Source: Cheilinus undulatus (lineage: Eukaryota; Chordata; Actinopteri; Labriformes; Labridae). From it: a stretch of DNA of 64,000 nt. Below are positions 58,903 to 64,000 of this stretch, piece by piece (the first letter of the stretch is position 1; every line of letters starts with the position of its first letter). Under the pieces are notes generated by a model. The model had not been told where the DNA came from. It saw only the letters and a program-made list of their open reading frames with translations, and searched no databases. The DNA lies in contig NC_054884.1 of NCBI RefSeq assembly GCF_018320785.1, forward strand, positions 18,043,667-18,107,666, in the 5' to 3' direction. Made by a program: the position numbers and the translations under genes.

Positions 58903-61010
58903 GTCACTGGAAAGTATTAAAGTACAATGCATTTACAAAGTACTTTGTCGAAGCATCTTTGGTAGCAATTACAGCATGAGTCTTTCTGTATATGTTGGAA
59001 CAAGCTTTGCCACCCTGACTGGGGGATTTTCTGCCATGTTTTTTTTTTTTTTTTTTTTTTTCAGGTTGGATGGGGATGGTCTGTGGACATCCACTTTCAG
59101 GTCTCTCCAGAAATGTTAGATGGGGTTCAAGTCAGAGCTCTGACTTGGCCTCACTAGGACATTCACCAAGTTGTCTCTAAGCCACACGTGTTTTCTTGGC
59201 TGTGTACTTAGGGTCAATGCCATATTGGTGCAATGCTGCAGAAAAGGTCTTCATTGAGGATATCTCTGTACTTTTCTCCATTCAGCTTCCCCTCAACGCT
59301 GACCAGTTTACCAGTCCCTGTGGCTGACCCCTTTTGTCATTCTTGAAAAGAAAACAACTCTCTGTTGTTCTTTGTTCTTCTTTTAACGAAGAAATGTCAT
59401 CAAGTTTTAAAAAAACTGGCACTTTATCAGCACCAACACTAAGCTCTTCCGCCATAATTGCCCCAGCCTCTTGTTGCTGCTTGCATACATCACGACTCCG
59501 CTGTGCTTGAGAGTACTGCCCCTTGTCGCTGATTGGTCCTGTCACTTTCTAACTGAGCCCAAACAGTTCAGAGGGGTGCTTTGCAAGATGGATTCGCCAA
59601 TGAAATATAAGGAAACGGCCGTATCCATCTGCTTTGCAAGGTTACAGAGCTGTACCTTGCAAACAATCTCGTCTCTTAGCTCTGCAGGTAGTTCCTTTGA
59701 CCTCATGGCTTGTTTTTTGCTGATATGCATTGTACGCTGTCAGGCCTCCTATAGAGGTGTGTGTCTTTCCAAATCATGTTCAATCACTTTAATTTACTAC
59801 AGGTGGACTCCAGTAAAGGTGTAGAAATATCTCAGCAAAGATCAAGAGAAATGGTACCTGGGTCAGAATACTTCTGTCAATGTGATATTTAAGTTTTTTT
59901 CTTTTTAACCCTTTACCTACTGAGGCTAAAAATGCCGATTTGGACATATTTTGTTATTCTGGCTGTAAAATGGTCAGGAAATGCCCTATGTCTGAGAGCT
60001 TTGGTCCCTTTTCCCAGGAGTGCTTGAACTTGACTTTTCAACATCTGGTTAATGATTATTGCTCATTATATGGAATTGTCAGCAGTTTAAAAGAAGAAAA
60101 ACACAAAAACAGATTTGTTTTTCATGGCTTTTATGAGAAGAAATGTTGTTATTGCTCATGAAGTTTTGATGCGACATTTGAAATGTGAACCTATACATGT
60201 TTAGAACAATCACCAGTCATTTTTTGAGTCTAGGACTCTGGATGTGCAAAAGAGAACTATACTAAACCTCAGTTCAGAAGATGCATCCTTCAAATCGCTG
60301 TCCTCCTCTATGAACCATAGCGGCTGTTTTACTGTTCTTGATGGTCTACCCGACATTATAAATGTGTGTAATAAAACACAGACACGCACAAATGTCACTA
60401 ACGCTATTTTTTAGAAAACAAAGCACCACTCTTGCTCGCTCTCCTTTTACTCTCTTCCTTCGCTCTCCTTTCTCACTGGTCTTCTGCAAAGCTGACCTTT
60501 TCGCAGTGCTGTTCGACATTATTGTAATATATATACCACGCATCATATATTGCCGGAAAGCACAGATTCTCAGCTCTCGGTCAGCATTGGAAGTTTTTAA
60601 ATTGAGCAAACTTTCAAGGAGTTATGGTGCTGAGAATCTGTGTAGTTGTCTCTCCAAACTTCTGGTGTATTGTTATGAATTCCCACATTATATGTTTGCG
60701 AGTACCATAATGAACCATATATGTGCGCATGCCCACAGTTCTCAGCTTTCCAACACCGTTGGAATTTTTTAAATCGGCTTTGACAGAGTTATGGTAATAA
60801 AACTCCAGACATATAGAACAGATCACCGGTGCTCCCTCAGTAGGTAAAGTGTTAACAAATTTGCAAACATTTCTAAAATTCTGTTTTCACTTTGTCATTA
60901 TGGGTACTGAGTGTAGATTAATGAGAGAAAAAATGAACAATTTAAACAATCGTAGCATAAGGCTGTAACATAAAATTGAAACAAGTGAAAAATTCTTTCT
61001 GAATGCACTG
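58903..61010 (-). mobile_element. Tc1/mariner relic of a fourth family with nested insertions
   Basis: Read on the minus strand, the right end (GAATGCACTGTA at 61001-61012) has the terminus of a common fish Tc1 family next to TA. A transposase start survives near 59650-59720 (MRSKELPAELRDEIVCKV), and its C-terminal end near 58910-58990 (GCTGTAATTGCTACCAAAGA, reversed). The frame is broken. It is interrupted by a piggyBac-type element (59909-60851) and probably by another insertion around 59325-59645. A 24-base poly-T run (59038-59061) lies inside. Confidence 0.75.
59909..60851. mobile_element. piggyBac-type non-autonomous element nested in the Tc1 relic
   Basis: Terminal inverted repeats CCCTTTACCTACTGAGG (left) and CACTTTACCTACTGAGG (right, reversed) match at 16 of 17 bases. 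TTAA flanks both ends (59905-59908 and 60852-60855). Length 943 bp with no transposase. Internally two related segments (around 60563-60610 and 60735-60795, with ATTCTCAGCT/GTTCTCAGCT and GAGTTATGGT) suggest an internal duplication. Confidence 0.85.
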
Positions 61011-64000
61011 TATCACAAGTTTTGACAACTGAATACTAAACACAGCAATTATACACGCCAATTTCAGTTCATCATAAGTTTAGCAGAAGATAGAAAGCAG
61101 TTGGTCACTGTAGCATTTAGAAACGTAGAAAAGGTTAAGACTCAATGTTCTGTACCTTCATCCACTTCCATAATTAATCTGACTGTGAGTAGAAAATTCT
61201 TTGAACATTTGGTCTGAACAGACAGCTCAGGGATTGGAACAGGAGCAGTTGTGTTGTTCAAATTCAGTAAGACACAGAGAAGACAGATTTCAAGGACTGT
61301 CAACAGAGGTTTATAACCATATTGTTTTATTTCTTACCAGTAGTGGCATTAAATAAGTTAGAGTGCTTCTTTTACCAGCCTTACACTTCAGGTTTCCCTC
61401 CCAACTTTCTCACAAAGTCTGCAGGGAATGTGTCTCAACTTGTTATGTTAACATTAACAATGATCCTGTCGGTAATAAGAGATTAAGGGTAAGCTAACGT
61501 GATATCAAGTTTGTCAAGTTGAGAAACAGTAAGACAGGATTGCCTGCAGGCAGGGAACCACAGTTGATAAATATTCGGGGCTTAGATCAAACTTGGGATC
61601 GGGGGACATTTGCTCCTGGGTTTTTTGTTCATCAGGCAGGTATGCCCACTATTTATTTATTCATTTTTAGCCTATTCTAAATAAACATTTAGATTTAAAA
61701 TGCCAACAAATCTATACATCAGTGTGGCATTAATGATTGATCTTGATATGTCATTCCGAAACCACCATATTTTTTGAAACCAGACCAAACCAACTTTTCT
61801 CCCTTGAAAAAAGGGGCAGTTTTCTGTTTATTTCATAAAGTTACATACCACAGGTTTGGTAAAATTTAAGTGTAAAAGTAAAAGCAAATTGTATGGTTTC
61901 AGATTTGAATTAATTCATGGAAATGTGCTTTAGAAAGTTCAAACAGGAAGTCAATAACTCTTAATTCAGAAAATCCAAAATGGAAAAAAAATAAAATAAA
62001 ATAAAAAAGTGTCCTAAATCTCATACCTCTATTCTGAGTGCATAAGTGCACAAAGTGCGTTCACACTGAGACGTTAACTCATGCAGTCTACTACTGGCAC
62101 ACTCAAAACTATTTAAAACTTAAGTGTGAAACAATGGAAACTTTGTAGCCTCAGTGAACGCCATATTAGCAGTGCAGCGAATATTGTACTGTTAGCAAGC
62201 TAGTGCGCTAGCTAGCACTTGCTAGCTAATGTAAGCATCCACTAGCTAGCTAATGTGTTACAAGTTAGGGCAGCACATCAGAATGAAGGCATTTAAGACA
62301 AAATAAACTCATTTTCTGTAAGTGAATAATGTTAACATAAAAAAACAAGTTACAAGAATCTCATAGTGAGTGAAAATAGCCATCACATTTCGATTATACT
62401 CATCTAATCTGTTTGCAACTTGCAATTAAAAAAAGAAATAGAAGAAGAAAACAGAGGCAAAAGACAGTTGTCACTTCCTGTAAGTGTAAAACAGCAGTGC
62501 ATGATTTACAACAATACTAACCGTGGTTAAGTGCTCTTTACTGCATTTTACTGTACTGAAAAACAGCATACTAACATGCAGTATACAACAGTATAGTATA
62601 CAAACAAAAGTATGCGATTGTTGCGACACGTTGATTTGGAAATGCAAATAGTGAAAATAAAAATGCAACAAAATAGGAGTTTAATCGCAGTGAACTACAA
62701 ATCATGATTAAAAATTATTGTTTGATAGCCCTTGTAATAAGTAGGCCTAATAGAGGTTGTTTCATATTTTGAGATTCCCAAATGCTTTCAGAAACTAAAA
62801 AAAAAAAGAAAATATTAAAGGAAAATCATAATAAAGGCACAGGTGCAGAGTGAAATCAAAACACATGGAGTGGCAAAAAGTAAGATCACATTTTTAACTC
62901 ATGGTGTTATATTTAAAATTATGACAGGCCTGATAATTGGCACTAGTGGGCCAGACCTGGCTCAGGGGACCTAATTTGGGGATAACAGCAGTAAGAGATT
63001 ATCATCATGTTTAGCTGCTGAGAGAACGACTTCCTCTCCATGGTGTTTCACACCAGATTATGTGGAACATCTGCCAAAGAAAAGCGATTTGTCACACTTT
63101 TATTCTCGTTGTAAGCCCACAAACGTAAGACACTGCACCTTCTACAGTTCATGTCTAGATTGGCTTCTTTTTAACCCTTTTAAAGTATCCTTTCTCTTGA
63201 AGTATTGAGTATACTAAAGATAAGTGCTGACAATGTGGATATTCTGCATCAAGAAAGGTAAAAATCAATTCTGTTTGCTGGGAAACGTCGTAGCTGTGCA
63301 GGACTCATTTGGATGTGAAGTTACATAAACCACATTTGTCCACTTATGCATGGAAAATGTTTCCACTGACATTGTTAATTTTTTTTGCATGGATATGTTT
63401 GAAACTGCTTACTGGGTCATGTTTGCATCTGTTCGTTGAAAACAGCTTTTCATCTGGACAGAGGTCATTGTGTTCTATTTTCAGGGAAGCTTTAAAAAGT
63501 ATTGGTCTAAAGTGTCCTTTTTTTAAATGTAAAGAATATTTTGGTGGTATGTAAATTAGCAGTGAATAAATGTTGATTTAACCATGAACTCATCAAATAT
63601 GCTCCTAATGACTGAAGCATCACTTAATGGTGCATCCTGCATTATTTCATGCATCAAATCATCATGAGTCATGCATTAATTATGAATTAGTCAGGCGTGT
63701 GTTGTGTACCCTTGTTATGAAGTGTTATCTCTGGCAATGACAAAATGGTTGAGCAGCATTTTAAACAACAGAACCACTTCATATGCCCATAATCAACCAC
63801 ACTGCAAAACAGATCAACACACAAACAAACCTGATTACTCTTTTTACTTTAAATTGTCCAAATTACAAAATAATAACATGATTTCTACTTCATCTACAAA
63901 ATAACATATTTATGACTGTAGTAAGCATCATTGATTTTTTTTTGCTCTAACAACCTTTTAGACATGCATACTGTTGAGAAATATAAAAATATAAATATAA
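61011..64000. other. intergenic sequence, no gene recognised
   Basis: No exon of a known family. It includes a GCTAGCTAGC-rich stretch (62200-62260) and a fragment of the 28339 hAT MITE family (about 62675-62740, TTTAATCGCAGTGAAC). Longer open frames here are short and without recognisable motifs. Confidence 0.5.

Noticed and set aside
60362-60772. 136-codon open frame
   Set aside because: Lies inside the non-autonomous piggyBac-type element; no transposase or other domain.

Overview
This is a teleost fish genomic window, most likely from a percomorph. It shows spliced vertebrate genes with GT-AG introns, AT-rich introns and many fish-type DNA transposons (Tc1/mariner, hAT, piggyBac-like MITEs) plus tRNA-derived SINEs. 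There is no bacterial operon, CRISPR array or obvious novel system. The exact species cannot be read from the sequence.

Five protein-coding genes can be built exon by exon. From left to right they are: the last three coding exons of a Doc2-family gene (probably doc2a, + strand, 6102-9460); prrt2 (- strand, 20918-25814, 224 aa); kif22 (- strand, 31170-42598, 12 coding exons, 627 aa); pagr1 (+ strand, 43906-46041, 275 aa); and tlcd3b/fam57b (- strand, 51523-55581, 302 aa). All five have human orthologues in the 16p11.2 region, so this is a compact, rearranged fish version of that block. In human PAGR1, PRRT2, MAZ and KIF22 lie together, while TLCD3B and DOC2A lie together elsewhere in the same region. 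Here the two sets are merged, and no maz or mvp is seen between them.

Layout: 1-10.6 kb is the 3' part of doc2 and its introns. 10.6-18.2 kb is gene-free and repeat-rich. 18.2-30.8 kb is prrt2, with a long 3' UTR and a probable non-coding first exon near 30.4-30.8 kb. 31.0-43.0 kb is kif22, whose 3' end lies a few hundred bases from the presumed prrt2 promoter. 43.0-46.2 kb is pagr1, head to head with kif22 across a short shared promoter. 46.2-51.5 kb is repeats and the probable tlcd3b 3' UTR. 51.5-57.5 kb is tlcd3b and its upstream region. 57.5-64 kb has no recognisable gene.

The gene products work in two settings. Doc2, Prrt2 and Tlcd3b are known mainly from neurons (calcium-triggered vesicle release, SNARE regulation, ceramide metabolism). 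Kif22 and Pagr1 are nuclear, proliferation-linked proteins (chromosome movement, and histone methylation/DNA damage response). The most interesting observations are the kif22/pagr1 promoter with a CHR/CCAAT pair and YY1-like sites, a perfect CTCF core just past pagr1, a nine-codon terminal kif22 exon, and several nested transposons with clear target-site duplications.
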